Positions 1 through 7,749 of a DNA stretch of 64,000 nt are shown one piece after another; position 1 is the first letter of the stretch, and every line of letters starts with the position of its first letter. This stretch comes from Sphingomonas mollis (lineage in GTDB: Bacteria > Pseudomonadota > Alphaproteobacteria > Sphingomonadales > Sphingomonadaceae), in contig NZ_JAELXS010000007.1 of the NCBI RefSeq assembly GCF_016427505.1, positions 124,001 through 188,000 on the forward strand, given 5' to 3'. Made by a program: the position numbers and the translations under genes. The notes beneath the pieces were generated by a model. The model was not told the origin of the DNA. It did not search any database and saw only the letters and a list, made by a program, of their open reading frames with translations.

Positions 1-1066
1 CGGGCGCGTCGGCGATGTCGGGTGCGGTATCGATCAGCGCGAACATGCTCGCCATGTCGATCGCGCCCTGCCGGATCGTTCGATAGACCATGCCGAGCAG
101 GTCGAGCGGGCGGAACAGCTGCGCCAGCAACGTCGACACGAACACGACGTCGCCCGCCGAAAAGCTGCCGCGGCTCCAGCCATACGCGACATACGCCATG
201 CCGCCGCCCAGCATCAGGTTGGTGATCGCCGCCTGCCCGACGTTCAGCCATGCCAGCGAGTTTTCGGATTTGGTGGCGGCGCGCGCATAGGCATCGACGG
301 CGTTCTCGTACCGCCGCGCCTCGCGCTCCTCGGCGCCGAAATACTTCACCGTCTCGAAATTCAGCAGCGAATCGACCGCATGCGCGACCGCGCCGGTATC
401 CAGATCGTTCATTCGCGTGCGCAGCGCGTTGCGCCAGTCGGTGACGACGCGCGTGAACCAGATATAGGCGACTACCATCACCACGGTCGCCCCGACCAGC
501 CACAGGCCGAAGCTACGCCAGAAGATGCCCAGCACCAGCCCCAGTTCCAGCACCGTCGGTGCGATGTTGAACAGCAGGAAGTACAGCATCGTATCGATGC
601 TCTTGGTGCCGCGCTCCACCACCTTGGTCACGGCGCCGGTGCGACGTTCCAGATGGAAGCGCAGCGACAGGCCGTGCAGGTGCCGGAACACGTCCGCCGC
701 CAGCCGCCGGGTCGCGTCCTGCCCGACCCGTTCGAACACCGCGTTGCGCAGATTGTCGAACAGCGTCGTCCCGAACCGCGACGCGGCATAGGCGAGCACC
801 AGCAGGATCACGAGCGTCGCCGCATTGCGATCGACGCCGCCGGCCCCCGCCGCCATGCGATCGACCGCGTATTTCAGGGTATAGGCGGCACCGAAGACCT
901 GGATCAGCTTGGAACACAGGACCAGCGCCATCGCCCCCGCGATCCGCGCGCGATGCCCCGGCTCCCCCGCCGGCCACAGATAGGGCAAGAACCGGCGCAG
1001 CGTGGGGAGCAGCGGCTGTTCCGCCCCGGTCGTGGGCATGGCGGCGGATTGGGAGAGGGGCGGCAT
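1..1066 (-). CDS. Atm1-type ABC exporter, permease part (partial, runs off the window)
   Basis: This is the N-terminal part of an ABC exporter of the ABCB/Atm1 (heavy-metal or Fe-S precursor exporter) type. The reading frame stays open from the ATG at 1066 to the left edge, giving about 355 codons. It begins with a short cytoplasmic tail, then the six-helix transmembrane domain, with family-typical stretches such as RFHLERRTGAVTKVVERGT and SLLNFETVKYFGAEERE. The nucleotide-binding domain must lie beyond the left edge. An in-frame ATG at 1039 is an alternative start. Family knowledge places such proteins in the inner membrane exporting glutathione-linked compounds; the substrate cannot be read from this sequence. 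Confidence 0.85.
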   Translation of the reverse strand, partial: MPPLSQSAAMPTTGAEQPLLPTLRRFLPYLWPAGEPGHRARIAGAMALVLCSKLIQVFGAAYTLKYAVDRMAAGAGGVDRNAATLVILLVLAYAASRFGTTLFDNLRNAVFERVGQDATRRLAADVFRHLHGLSLRFHLERRTGAVTKVVERGTKSIDTMLYFLLFNIAPTVLELGLVLGIFWRSFGLWLVGATVVMVVAYIWFTRVVTDWRNALRTRMNDLDTGAVAHAVDSLLNFETVKYFGAEEREARRYENAVDAYARAATKSENSLAWLNVGQAAITNLMLGGGMAYVAYGWSRGSFSAGDVVFVSTLLAQLFRPLDLLGMVYRTIRQGAIDMASMFALIDTAPDIADAP

Positions 1067-1188
1067 GTGTTCCTTATGTCGTGGCTATGCGGCCCGCGTG
1101 CAACACCGGGAGTCATTCGCGGGCGTGGTTTGGTTAACCGGAACCATGCGGCGCAATGACCCGTTTTGCCGGGTGACTGGAGACGCTG

Positions 1189-1419
1189 ATGGAATCGATG
1201 TTCTTCGTAATGGCGATCCTGGGTTGCGGTGACGGCAACCAGCAATGCACGCCCGCCCGCGTGATGCCGACGCATTATGTGACGATGGCCGAATGCCGCG
1301 CGGCGTTGCCCGACCAGTTGGCGCGCAACACCGACATTCCCTATCCGGTCATCGGTGCGGATTGCCGCAAATCCGGCGTCGAGTTCGCGCAGGTCGATGC
1401 GAAGCGGCCGCGCAGCTGA
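1189..1419 (+). CDS. Small secreted-looking hypothetical protein
   Basis: This 76-residue protein is not recognised. It starts MESMFFVMAILGCGDG and contains four cysteines (residues about 13, 20, 36 and 59), which could form two disulfides if the short hydrophobic N-terminus serves for export. It lies alone between the divergent ABC exporter and a further small ORF. Function is unknown; coding character is supported by GC-rich third positions and the absence of any better ORF in this interval. Confidence 0.5.
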   Translation: MESMFFVMAILGCGDGNQQCTPARVMPTHYVTMAECRAALPDQLARNTDIPYPVIGADCRKSGVEFAQVDAKRPRS

Positions 1420-1421
1420 TC

Positions 1422-1634
1422 TTGTCGCTACCCGATCGATTGTCGTCGCGACTGGACCAGCGCCAGATCGCCGAATTCAGTGCCCGTATTGGTAACGTAG
1501 GGGTGCGCGCCACGACCGACATGACGACCGGTGGTCTGTTAGGAACCGGCGCGATGGTCGCCGGGGTATTGTTGTCGACGGCATTGCTGGTCGGCTTGGC
1601 GATCCGCGAGGCACGGCGGTTGCCGATCGAATAG
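1422..1634 (+). CDS. Possible small single-span membrane protein
   Basis: An ORF begins with TTG at 1422, three bases after the previous stop, and would give 70 residues. A shorter ATG start at 1521 would give 37 residues. The C-terminal part carries one hydrophobic segment (GTGAMVAGVLLSTALLVGLA), followed by a basic tail. It ends eight bases before the stop of the convergent sensor kinase. Neither start has a clear ribosome-binding site, so this is a tentative call. Confidence 0.3.
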   Translation: MSLPDRLSSRLDQRQIAEFSARIGNVGVRATTDMTTGGLLGTGAMVAGVLLSTALLVGLAIREARRLPIE

Positions 1635-1641
1635 GCGGGTT

Positions 1642-3000
1642 TCAGGAAAGCGCCGCCGGTATCGTCACCGTCACGGCCAACCCGCCACCCGGCGCCTCGT
1701 CCAGCGACAGGCCACCGCCGTGCAGCGCCACCAGATCGCGGACGATCGCCAGCCCGAAGCCATGGCCGTCCCCACGCTCGTCCAGTCGCACGCCCGGATC
1801 GGTGGCGCGCTGACGATCGGCAGCGGCGATGCCCGGGCCGTCATCGATCACCGACAACCGGACCATCCGATCCTCGCGAGCCGCCACGATCCGCACCGCG
1901 CTTTTGGCATGGCGGGCGGCATTGTCGATCAGATTGCCGACGATCTCGTCCAGATCATGCGCATCGAGACGTACGGCGAGGTCGGCCGGAATGGCAGCGT
2001 CGATGGTCACGTCACGGCCGGCATGCAGGCGCTCGACCACATGGACCAAGGCCGCGACGGCCGGCGCCAGCGGCGTGACGACGCGGGCGCCGGCATGGCC
2101 ATCACGCGCGCGGCCCAGATGATGGCGGATGGTGGCATCGATCCGCGCCACCTGACGCGCCCGTTCGGGATCGTCCCGCACCGCCAGCGCCAGCGTGGCG
2201 ACGGGCGTCTTCAACGCATGCGCCAGATTGGCGGCGGCCATCCGCGCCGATGCCAGCGCCGCCTCGTTATCGGCGGCCAGCGCGTTCAGTTCCGCCGCCA
2301 GCGGCCGCAACTCGGTCGGCTGGTCCTCGTCGACCCGGTCGGCCCGCCCCGCCCGGATCGCCGCCACCGCACCCTGCAACTGGCGAAGCGGGCGCAGGCC
2401 AAGCCGCAACTGCACCCACGCCGCCAGCGTCAGCACGATACCCAGCATCGCCAGCACGATCAGCAACGGCACGATCGCATCGCGAATCGGCCGGGCGATC
2501 ACCCGGCGCGGGGCGGCAGCGGTGATGGTGACGGGGCCGGCGGCCGTCGCGATGGTATAGCGGCGGGCGTGCAGGCGGACGCCCTGTTCCGTCTGTCCGT
2601 CGATCGCCCGCGGTTCCCCATCCGGGCCATCCGGGCCATCCCGCCGATCGTCGCGCGGGCCGTGGAGTCCGGGCGGACCCGGCGGGCCATCCGCCAGCGC
2701 GGGCAGGTCGGTCGATCCCATCGCCCCGCGCGGCGTTTCGATACGCCAGCGCCAGCCGCCGCCGGACTGCATGACACCGCGTCGCGCCTCGATCCGGGTG
2801 CGGTCGATGCGGCCGTCCCCGTCCACTGCGCTCGCCAGCAGGGCGATCTCCGCATCCAGCCGCTGGTCGATGCCGGCGACGACGAAGCGTTCCAGTACGC
2901 CCGCAATGCCCCAGGCGGCGATCAGCAACGCCACCAACGTCGCCAGCAGCGACAGCGCGAACAGCCGCCCCTGCATCGATCGCGGCGCGCGCAGGATCAT
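1642..3000 (-). CDS. Sensor histidine kinase of a two-component system
   Basis: This 452-residue inner-membrane kinase has a transmembrane helix at about 11-32, a periplasmic region to about 172 and a second helix at about 176-198. HAMP and kinase domains follow. The phosphoacceptor is H261 in NLAHALKTP; the N-box NLIDNAARHA and ATP-lid motifs DDGPGI and GHGFGLAIV are present. The periplasmic region holds an unusual Gly/Pro/Asp-rich stretch at about 105-129 (GPPGPPGLHGP onward), echoed in the divergent protein at 3774-4448. Its start overlaps the stop of the response regulator by four bases, so the two are translationally coupled. PhoQ/QseC-like by architecture; the stimulus is unknown. Confidence 0.9.
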   Translation of the reverse strand: MILRAPRSMQGRLFALSLLATLVALLIAAWGIAGVLERFVVAGIDQRLDAEIALLASAVDGDGRIDRTRIEARRGVMQSGGGWRWRIETPRGAMGSTDLPALADGPPGPPGLHGPRDDRRDGPDGPDGEPRAIDGQTEQGVRLHARRYTIATAAGPVTITAAAPRRVIARPIRDAIVPLLIVLAMLGIVLTLAAWVQLRLGLRPLRQLQGAVAAIRAGRADRVDEDQPTELRPLAAELNALAADNEAALASARMAAANLAHALKTPVATLALAVRDDPERARQVARIDATIRHHLGRARDGHAGARVVTPLAPAVAALVHVVERLHAGRDVTIDAAIPADLAVRLDAHDLDEIVGNLIDNAARHAKSAVRIVAAREDRMVRLSVIDDGPGIAAADRQRATDPGVRLDERGDGHGFGLAIVRDLVALHGGGLSLDEAPGGGLAVTVTIPAALS

Positions 3001-3665
3001 GCCGCGACGCTCGCGGTCAGCCGATACCCGCGCCCGCGCACGGTTTCGATCATCGTCGCGCCGATCTTGCGCCTGAGCCGACCGACGATCACCTCCAGGC
3101 TGTTCGAATCGACATCGGCATCGCCCTCATACACCCGCTCCAGCAGGTCGAGCCGTTCGATCACCGCTTCCTTGCGCAGCATCAGCGCCGACAGCACACG
3201 CCATTCGAACGCGGTGAGTTTCAGCGGCATCCCGTCCAGCTCGAATTGGCCGGTCTGCGTCTCGAACGCCAGCGGCCCGCACGTCACCCGCGCGGCGGCG
3301 TGGCCGGCGGCGCGGCGGACCAGCGCGCGCAGGCGCATCACCAATTCCTCGACGCGGAACGGCTTCACCATGTAATCGTCGGCGCCCGCCTTGAAGCCCG
3401 CGACCTTGTCCGACCATGCCTCGCGCGCGGTCAGGATCAGGACGGGCATGGTGCGCCCGGCGCGGCGCCATTCGCCCAGCACGGTGACGCCGTCCTTGCC
3501 CGGCAGGCCCAGGTCCAGGACGGCGGCGTCGAACAATTCCGTCTCGCCCAGATGCGCGCCGTCGATCCCGTCGGTCGCCAGATCGACCGCGAAATGCTCC
3601 GCCCGCAACGCGCGCGCGATGGCTGGACCCAGATCGGCATCGTCTTCGACAAGCAATATACGCAT
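2997..3665 (-). CDS. OmpR-family response regulator
   Basis: This 222-residue regulator has a receiver domain with phosphoacceptor D51 (AVLDLGLPGKDG), acidic pocket residues in LLVEDDAD and a conserved Lys in MVKPFRVEEL. A C-terminal winged helix-turn-helix follows (residues about 125-220). It is the first gene of a two-gene operon with the sensor kinase and faces the Gly/Pro/His-rich gene across a 108-bp promoter region containing tandem CTAAAC/CTGAAC half-sites. Autoregulation and control of the divergent gene are likely inferences. Confidence 0.93.
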   Translation of the reverse strand: MRILLVEDDADLGPAIARALRAEHFAVDLATDGIDGAHLGETELFDAAVLDLGLPGKDGVTVLGEWRRAGRTMPVLILTAREAWSDKVAGFKAGADDYMVKPFRVEELVMRLRALVRRAAGHAAARVTCGPLAFETQTGQFELDGMPLKLTAFEWRVLSALMLRKEAVIERLDLLERVYEGDADVDSNSLEVIVGRLRRKIGATMIETVRGRGYRLTASVAA

Positions 3666-3688
3666 GGATGGTTCGCTATCCCGGCAGG

Positions 3689-3717
3689 CTAAACGGAAAC
3701 TGAACCGTGCGGTTCAG
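3689..3717. promoter_or_regulatory. Candidate response-regulator box in a divergent promoter
   Basis: The sequence CTAAAC-GGAAA-CTGAAC (3689-3705) is a direct repeat with 11-bp periodicity, the spacing used by OmpR/PhoP-type regulators. The second half-site also forms a perfect 8-bp inverted repeat with 3710-3717 (CTGAACCG, 2-bp spacer, CGGTTCAG). It sits 24 bp upstream of the regulator start and about 57 bp upstream of the divergent gene. Binding by the adjacent regulator is inferred. Confidence 0.5.
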
Positions 3718-3773
3718 CGGGCGTGGGCCACGGCACGGTAGAAGCCCTCATCGACCAACGACAGGAGTTGATG

Positions 3774-4448
3774 ATGAACTACAGAACTTTCGGAACGCCC
3801 CGCACCCGCCTCGGCATCGGTGCCGCCGTCCTTCTCGCGGTCGGTGCGGCCGGCGGGGCGGGGGCGGTGTCGCTGACCCGGCCGACGATCGAGATGGCAC
3901 CGACGGTGCCGACCGCGATCGCGAAGCTGCCCGCGACGAACGGCGTGGTGACGGTGAAGGGCCGGGTCGCCGAGATCTATGGCGACCGGCTGATCGTGCA
4001 GGACGCCACTGGCCGCACGATGGTGGCCGGGGGGCGCGAGGCGAGCGCCAACCTGACCCGCGGCAGCGCGGTGATGGTGCAGGGCCGCTATGACGACGGC
4101 CAGTTGCGCGCATCCTATCTGGTCGATCCGCAGGGCCGGATCACCGAGGTCGGCCCGCGCCATGGCCCGGGTCACGGCCCCGGTCGCGATGGCGGACCCA
4201 AGGATGGTCCGGATGGTGGCCCCGATGGTGGTCCCCGCCATGGCCCCGGACACGGTCCCGGCCATGACGGTCCCCCGCCGCCGCCGCCCGCCGATGGCAA
4301 CGCGCCGCCGCCTCCCCCGGCCGGTGCCGATGCACCGCCGCCGCCACCCGCCGGTGCCGCACCGGTTGCCGGTCGCCCGGTGGCTCGCGGCGCGGTGACG
4401 CCACCGCCCGCCCCGGCACCGACGGCGGCACCCGCGCCGCAACGGTAA
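3774..4448 (+). CDS. Exported OB-fold-like protein with His/Gly/Pro-rich tail
   Basis: This 224-residue protein has an N-terminal hydrophobic segment (LGIGAAVLLAVGAAGGAGA), a small all-beta segment at about 55-120 (GVVTVKGRVAEIYGDRLIVQ), and a low-complexity tail. The tail contains repeated HGPGHGPG, DGGPDGG and poly-proline blocks. ATG 3774 is preferred because AGGAG lies six bases upstream; ATG 3771 is the alternative. It is divergent from the two-component system and probably its target. The His/Asp-rich tail could bind metal ions, and the sensor carries a similar Gly/Pro/Asp-rich periplasmic stretch; both points are inference. The gene ends at a hairpin shared with the convergent transporter. 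Confidence 0.7.
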   Translation: MNYRTFGTPRTRLGIGAAVLLAVGAAGGAGAVSLTRPTIEMAPTVPTAIAKLPATNGVVTVKGRVAEIYGDRLIVQDATGRTMVAGGREASANLTRGSAVMVQGRYDDGQLRASYLVDPQGRITEVGPRHGPGHGPGRDGGPKDGPDGGPDGGPRHGPGHGPGHDGPPPPPPADGNAPPPPPAGADAPPPPPAGAAPVAGRPVARGAVTPPPAPAPTAAPAPQR

Positions 4449-4463
4449 AGAGGGTATCGACAA

Positions 4464-4493
4464 GGGGCGGGTCGGCGCGAGCCGGCCTGCCCC
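4464..4493. terminator. Hairpin between convergent genes
   Basis: GGGGC...GCCCC forms the outer stem and a GGTCGGC/GCCGGCC inner stem closes on a GCGA loop. It lies between the convergent stop codons at 4448 and 4501. There is no clear T-run on either side, so termination activity is only likely. Confidence 0.45.
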
Positions 4494-4500
4494 TGACCCG

Positions 4501-6141
4501 TCAAAGACCGCTGGCGGTCGCGATCGTCAGCAACAACCAGTACAACAGGCCCGACAGCGCCATCGCCGCCGGCAGGGTCAGCACCCAGGCCAGCGCCATG
4601 TTGCGCACCGTGCGGCGTTGCAGCCCGGCGCCGTTGGCGACCGAGGCACCGGCGACGCCCGACGACAGGATATGCGTCGTCGACACCGGCATCCCGAACC
4701 GTTCCGCGAGCAGGATGGTGGAGGCGGCGACCAGTTCGGCCGACGCGCCCATGCCATAGGTCAGGTGCGACTTGCCGATCCGCTCGCCGACGGTGACGAC
4801 GATCCGCTTCCATCCGACCATCGTACCGAGACCGAGCGCCAGCGCGACCGCCACCTTCACCCAGCCGGGGATGTAGCGCGTGCCCTGTTGCAGCCGTTCG
4901 GCATGGGCGTGGACCGCGTCGAGATCGGCGGCGCTCATCCGCGCGCGCGTCGCTTCGTCCTTCTGCACCAGCGCGGCGGCATCGAGGACGAGGTACATGT
5001 CGTTGCGCAGGTTCGGCGTCGCGGCGGCCGGCACCTTGCGCAGCGATCCATAGGACGCGATCCGGTCCGACACGTCGTCCGACAGGGTGGCGAGCCCGGC
5101 AAAGGTGCGTGCCCCCTCGACATGGCGATCGCGCAGCGCGTCGGTCAGCGCGGCGCGCGCGGCGTCAGGGGTCAGCCGCACGCCATCCGCCTGCCGCGCG
5201 AACGCCTGCGTCGCGGCATCGGCGGACCGGACGAAGGCGGGCGTGGCGCTGTCGGGGACGGTACGGTTCAGCGCATAGGCGGTGGGCGCGCAGCCGATCA
5301 GGATCAGCATGATGAGGCCCATGCCCTTCTGCCCGTCATTGCCGCCATGCGCGAAGCTGACCGCGGTACAGGTGAAGATCAGCAGCGCGCGGATGCCGCG
5401 CGGCGGCGGCTGGTCCGCCCTGGGTGCTTCGTACAGGACCGGATCGGGGGCGATCCGCTTCATGACGAGCAACAGCACGAACGCGCCCGCGAACCCGACC
5501 AGCGGGCTCACGAGCAGCGCGGTCAGCACCTTTTGCGCCTGACCCCAGTCGACGCCCGATGTCCCCCCATTGCCCGACAGCAACTGGTTGGCGAACCCGA
5601 CGCCCAGGATCGATCCGATCAGTGCATGGCTCGACGAATTGGGCAGGCCGACCAGCCATGTCGCCAGATTCCAGCCGACCGCCGCCAGCAGCAAGGCGAA
5701 GATCATCGCATAACCGCCCGCGCTGCCGACATGCAGGACCAGATCGACGGGCAGCAGCGTGACGATCGAATAGGCGACCGCGCCCGACGACAGCATCACG
5801 CCCAGAAAATTGAAGAAGCCCGACCACACCACCGCCAGCGGCGCCGGCATCGCGTGCGTGTAGATCACCGTCGCGACCGCGTTGGCGGTGTCGTGGAACC
5901 CGTTCACGAATTCGAACCCCAGCGCGATCACCAGCGCGAGGCCGAGGAATGCGAACACGCCGAACGCCAGTTGCTCGCCGACCTGCTGCGTGTCGTTCAG
6001 GATGCTGATGCCGGCATAGGCGAGGCCGCCGACCAGCGCCGCCACGAACAGCCAGCGGCCGGCGGGGTGATGCCGGTGATCGAGCCGTGGCCCGCTACTT
6101 TGCGGAACGGATTCGCTGACGGAGAGCGCGGTAGTGGCCAT
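4501..6141 (-). CDS. Inorganic phosphate transporter, PiT family
   Basis: This 546-residue inner-membrane permease matches PiT-family low-affinity phosphate/cation symporters. The first signature GFEFVNGFHDTANAVATVI is at about residues 75-93, with the duplicated motif SFAHGGNDGQKGMG at about 262-275 in the second half, and PVSTTHILSSGV near the C-terminus. About ten hydrophobic helices are interrupted by a soluble loop of about 150 residues that is longer than in E. coli PitA. It is monocistronic, with a short cytoplasmic N-terminus. Uptake of phosphate is the family function. Confidence 0.92.
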   Translation of the reverse strand: MATTALSVSESVPQSSGPRLDHRHHPAGRWLFVAALVGGLAYAGISILNDTQQVGEQLAFGVFAFLGLALVIALGFEFVNGFHDTANAVATVIYTHAMPAPLAVVWSGFFNFLGVMLSSGAVAYSIVTLLPVDLVLHVGSAGGYAMIFALLLAAVGWNLATWLVGLPNSSSHALIGSILGVGFANQLLSGNGGTSGVDWGQAQKVLTALLVSPLVGFAGAFVLLLVMKRIAPDPVLYEAPRADQPPPRGIRALLIFTCTAVSFAHGGNDGQKGMGLIMLILIGCAPTAYALNRTVPDSATPAFVRSADAATQAFARQADGVRLTPDAARAALTDALRDRHVEGARTFAGLATLSDDVSDRIASYGSLRKVPAAATPNLRNDMYLVLDAAALVQKDEATRARMSAADLDAVHAHAERLQQGTRYIPGWVKVAVALALGLGTMVGWKRIVVTVGERIGKSHLTYGMGASAELVAASTILLAERFGMPVSTTHILSSGVAGASVANGAGLQRRTVRNMALAWVLTLPAAMALSGLLYWLLLTIATASGL

Positions 6142-6245
6142 GCCGGACCTATGGTCGCGGCGTGCGACAGTTCCGTGACAGGCGCCGGCCCTGTATCGGA
6201 ACGGTACGCCGTCACCCCCGCCGAAGCGACGATGACGGCAGCGGA

Positions 6246-7745
6246 CTACCGCAAGCCGCCGCCCAGCGACCGGTACAGCTCGACCGTATTGTTCTCCCGC
6301 GTCAGCCGCGTCGTCACCAGCGCCTGACGCGCGGCATAGGCGGAGCGTTGCGAGTCGAGCGTCGTCAGGAACGAATCCACCCCGGCCCGGAACCGGGCAT
6401 CCGACAGGCGGGCGGTGATCCCCGCCGCATTGGCGCGCGCCGCCTGTGCCGACACCTGCTCGCCGATCGTCCCGCGCTGCGCCAGCGCATCGGCGACTTC
6501 GCGGAACGCGGTCTGGATCGCCTGTTCATAGGTCGCGACCGCGACCTGTTGCGAGGCGCGGGCGTAATCCAGATTGCCCTTGCGCTGGCCGCCGTCGAAC
6601 AGCGGCAGCGAGACGGCCGGTGTGCCGGTATAGGTAAAGCTGCCGCCGCCGAAGAGGCCGGACAGCGCGGTGCTGATCGTACCCAGCGTCGCGGTCAGCG
6701 AGATACTGGGGAAGAACGCCGCGCGCGCCGCGCCGATATTGGCGTTCTGCGCGATCAACTGATGTTCCGCCTGCAACACGTCGGGCCGGCGCAACAGCGC
6801 ATCGGACGACAGATCGCCCGGCAGCGCATCGAGCGTGTAGGCGCGATCGCCCAGATCGCTGGGCAACTGGTCAGCCGGCACGGTGGTGCCGACGAGCAGA
6901 TTCAGCGCGTTCTGGTCGCGCGCGATGGTGGTCTGCAACGTCGCGATATCATTGCGCGCGGACTGGAAATTGGTTTCCGCCTGACGCACTTCCAGTTCCG
7001 AACCGACGCCGATGCGGAACTGCGCCTGCGTCAGGTCCAGCGTCTGCTGGAACGTCTTCAACGTCTCGCGCGACAGGCGCAATTGTTCCTGATCCGACGC
7101 CATCGTCAGCCACGCGGTGGCGATTTCGGCGATCAGGCTGATCCGCGTCGATCGCTGCGCTTCTTCTGACGCGAAATACTGTTCCTGCGCCGCCGTGGTC
7201 AGGTTGCGGAGCCGACCGAACAGATCGAGCTCGAACTGCGAGAAACCGGCATTGACCGAATACGCCTCGATGTTCGTGGACGATCCCGTCGTGACGCCAG
7301 CGCCCGTGCCGCCCGTGCCGCCCGTCCCGCCGGTGCCACCCGTTCCCGTGCCCGCTCCGCCCGTGCCACCGCCGGATGCCGCACCGGCGGCACCGAAGAT
7401 GTTGTTCGTATAGGTGCCCGACCCCGACAGCGTGGTGGTGGGGACCAGATCGGCCCGCTGGACGCGGTATTGCGCGCGCGCCTGCAACACGTTGCCCGCC
7501 GCGATGCGCAGGTTGCGGTTGTTGGCGAGGCCCGTCTCGATCACCTGACGCAGGCGGGGATCGACGAAGAAGTCGCGATACCCGATCGCCGTCACGTCGC
7601 GCGCGTCGGTCGCCGCGGCGGGGTAGGGTCCACCCTGCGGCAGGGTCGCCGGGATCGCGCCCGCCGGCCGGACATAGGTGGGGGCCAGGTTGCAGCCGGC
7701 GAGCATCGTCGCCGCGAGCAGTACGGAAAGCGAGAGCTTGGTCAC
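6246..7745 (-). CDS. RND efflux outer-membrane lipoprotein (NodT/OprM family)
   Basis: This is the outer-membrane channel of the tripartite efflux operon. I chose the GTG at 7745, five bases after the pump stop codon, because GGGAG lies nine bases upstream and the N-terminus becomes a lipoprotein signal (LLAATMLAGC). The 499-residue product contains the two repeats of the TolC-like fold. It also has an unusual Gly/Thr-rich insert at about residues 115-145 (runs of GTGGTGG). Frame extensions upstream lie inside the pump gene and are not real. It should form the periplasm-spanning outer-membrane tunnel for the adjacent pump. Confidence 0.92.
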   Translation of the reverse strand: MTKLSLSVLLAATMLAGCNLAPTYVRPAGAIPATLPQGGPYPAAATDARDVTAIGYRDFFVDPRLRQVIETGLANNRNLRIAAGNVLQARAQYRVQRADLVPTTTLSGSGTYTNNIFGAAGAASGGGTGGAGTGTGGTGGTGGTGGTGAGVTTGSSTNIEAYSVNAGFSQFELDLFGRLRNLTTAAQEQYFASEEAQRSTRISLIAEIATAWLTMASDQEQLRLSRETLKTFQQTLDLTQAQFRIGVGSELEVRQAETNFQSARNDIATLQTTIARDQNALNLLVGTTVPADQLPSDLGDRAYTLDALPGDLSSDALLRRPDVLQAEHQLIAQNANIGAARAAFFPSISLTATLGTISTALSGLFGGGSFTYTGTPAVSLPLFDGGQRKGNLDYARASQQVAVATYEQAIQTAFREVADALAQRGTIGEQVSAQAARANAAGITARLSDARFRAGVDSFLTTLDSQRSAYAARQALVTTRLTRENNTVELYRSLGGGLR

Positions 7746-7749
7746 GGGG

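Noticed and set aside
4618..6327. Long plus-strand ORF over the phosphate transporter
   Set aside because: It is an antisense shadow with low-complexity basic composition; the PiT protein on the minus strand is unambiguous.
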